From: an uncultured Chloroflexota bacterium
GTDB taxonomy: Bacteria > Chloroflexota > Limnocylindria > Limnocylindrales > CSP1-4
Reading direction: 5' to 3'
Assembly: GCA_903924005.1 (NCBI GenBank)
Contig: CAIXZV010000021.1
Location: forward strand, 1 to 5,962
DNA: 5,962 bases
The first letter of the stretch is position 1. Every line of letters begins with the position of its first letter. Below the pieces are notes generated by a model that saw nothing but the letters and a program-made list of their open reading frames with translations, did not search any database and was not told the origin of the DNA. The position numbers and the translations under genes are program-made. Below, piece by piece: positions 4,965-5,962 of the stretch.

Positions 4965-5621
4965 ATGCGAGCCGCGCGTCCTGGCGGAGGTCCACTCCGA
5001 ACCCTGTTGCCCCTGGCAGGTGTCGCCGTGGTGGCTGTCGCCCTTGTGGTGGCGGTGTCAGGTCGTCCAAGCGAACCCCCCGTTGCCACGCCTAGCCCAT
5101 CCGCGCTGGCAAACGCCTCACCCCCGCCATCGCTGCCGGGCATCCCCACAGCACAGCCGACAGGGAGCCAGCCCCCGGTCGCCACGAGTCAGCCCTCGGC
5201 CTCGGTCGCAGCCGTCTGGCCCCTCAAGAGCACCGTGGCCCGCCGCATCAAGCTCGTGCGCCTTGGGATCAGCCTGCAGGTGGTGGAGGGAGACGGCATC
5301 GATGCCCCCCTGGGCAAGGCCGCCCACTACCCGGACACCGGCTGGCCCGGCGGCGGGGTGAACGTCTTCATCTACGCCCACGCCCAGAACGGCATGTTCC
5401 TGCCGCTGTGGGACGCCAAGCTGGGCGACGAGGTCCAGCTTGACCTTGTCACCGGAACCACCGTCCGCTACACCGTCACAAAGATCATGCCGGACGTGGC
5501 GTGGAACCAGCTTGACCTGGCCAAGCCTACGCCGGGCGAGAAGCTCACCCTTGAGACGTGCACGTCCTACGGCGTCACGGCGCCGCGGTTTGTGGTCATC
5601 GCCGAGCCCATCACGCCATGA
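4965..5621 (+). CDS. Sortase (cysteine transpeptidase), subclass uncertain
   Basis: The 218-residue protein has a single N-terminal membrane helix (about 14-32), a Pro/Ser/Thr-rich linker (about 35-83) and a sortase catalytic domain (about 90-216). The catalytic residues are visible in family order: His139 in YAHAQNGMF, Cys199 in LTLETCTS and Arg208 in APRFVV. Sortases cut a C-terminal sorting motif between its fourth and fifth residues and join the protein to a cell-envelope nucleophile. HYPDTGWPGGG ahead of the His is also typical of sortases. Size and topology resemble the class E/F-like enzymes of Actinobacteria and Chloroflexota, but I cannot fix the class by eye. The gene lies between a protein with an LPRTD sorting signal and a membrane protein whose ATG overlaps this gene's TGA (ATGA, 5618-5621), so the three are probably co-expressed. 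No in-frame ATG lies just upstream of 4965. Confidence 0.92.
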   Translation: MRAARPGGGPLRTLLPLAGVAVVAVALVVAVSGRPSEPPVATPSPSALANASPPPSLPGIPTAQPTGSQPPVATSQPSASVAAVWPLKSTVARRIKLVRLGISLQVVEGDGIDAPLGKAAHYPDTGWPGGGVNVFIYAHAQNGMFLPLWDAKLGDEVQLDLVTGTTVRYTVTKIMPDVAWNQLDLAKPTPGEKLTLETCTSYGVTAPRFVVIAEPITP

Positions 5622-5962
5622 CCGACCAGACACCCCACGTCGTCCAGCGGTCCACGCGCCGCCACCGGGACGGCCCCCCCACCGGACACAGCCACATCGG
5701 CCGTCGCAGGCACCGTCGCAGGCGGCTTGTGATCGCGCTAACTCTCGCGGTCATCCTTCTGCTCCTGGGTGCCGCCGGCGCCGCGCTGGCGGCCTTTCGA
5801 TACCTCCCGGCGCTTGATGATGCCCGCGCGCTGAAGACCGAGCTTGAGGCCGTGGTCACCCAGGTCAAGACCGCGGGTCTTGGCATTGACCGGGCGGGCC
5901 TGACGTTGGTCCAGACCCAGCTGACCGATGCCCAGACGCGCTTTGACCGCCTGGACGCGCTC
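5618..5962 (+). CDS. Membrane protein, N-terminal part, probably DUF4012-type (cut by window end)
   Basis: An open frame starts at an ATG overlapping the sortase stop and runs 115 codons to the window edge without a stop. It begins with a polar, His/Arg-rich cytoplasmic segment ending in a strongly basic GRRRHRRRR (28-36), followed by a transmembrane helix (about 37-60, LVIALTLAVILLLLGAAGAA) and then a charged helical region (about 66-115, e.g. DARALKTELEAVVTQV and QTQLTDAQTRFDRLDAL) expected outside the membrane. This basic-helix-amphipathic pattern resembles the start of DUF4012 proteins, which are common beside cell-surface polysaccharide and envelope genes in high-GC Gram-positive-related lineages, but the diagnostic domain lies beyond the window. 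The four-base overlap implies translational coupling with the sortase. Confidence 0.75.
   Translation, partial: MTDQTPHVVQRSTRRHRDGPPTGHSHIGRRRHRRRRLVIALTLAVILLLLGAAGAALAAFRYLPALDDARALKTELEAVVTQVKTAGLGIDRAGLTLVQTQLTDAQTRFDRLDAL

Overview
The window is very GC-rich double-stranded bacterial DNA in which almost every stop-free stretch on one strand is mirrored by an antisense shadow, so genes were called on protein content rather than ORF length. All six supported genes lie on the + strand. The combination of a CoxD-like MoxR ATPase, a single-pass LysM protein with a Pro/Thr-rich stalk, a PHP phosphoesterase, a sortase with a nearby surface-protein substrate and a probable DUF4012-type protein, together with high GC, suggests Chloroflexota (or possibly another high-GC Terrabacteria lineage). 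That placement is an inference from gene content; there is no rRNA or other phylogenetic marker here.

Layout. (1) Positions 1-407 hold no convincing gene. They begin with copy 1 of a ~180-bp hairpin-rich direct repeat, followed by a short minus-strand segment with coding-like composition. (2) A GvpL/GvpF-family gas vesicle protein gene (408 or 420 to 1208). (3) A 418-bp gene-free gap (1209-1626) holding copy 2 of the repeat (1338-1537), so the gvp gene is bracketed by two nearly identical copies in the same orientation. (4) A tight three-gene cluster, 1627-4177: MoxR-type AAA+ ATPase, LysM membrane protein, PHP-domain phosphoesterase. Its first gene may be read from a leaderless transcript. 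(5) A 212-bp intergenic region (4178-4389) dense in inverted repeats. (6) A second cluster from 4390 to the window end: a secreted Ig-like protein ending in an LPXTG-like sorting signal (LPRTD), a sortase, and a membrane protein truncated by the window edge that overlaps the sortase stop by four bases.

Functional reading. The last cluster looks like a self-contained surface-display unit: the sortase is positioned to process the protein encoded just upstream of it. The middle cluster joins an ATPase that usually remodels partner proteins with a probable cell-envelope LysM protein. The gvp gene is isolated; no gvpA, gvpN or other gas vesicle gene is visible in the window. The points most worth following are the paired palindromic repeats around gvpF, the non-canonical sorting signal beside its sortase, the structured intergenic region at 4178-4389, and the four-cysteine module of the LysM protein.
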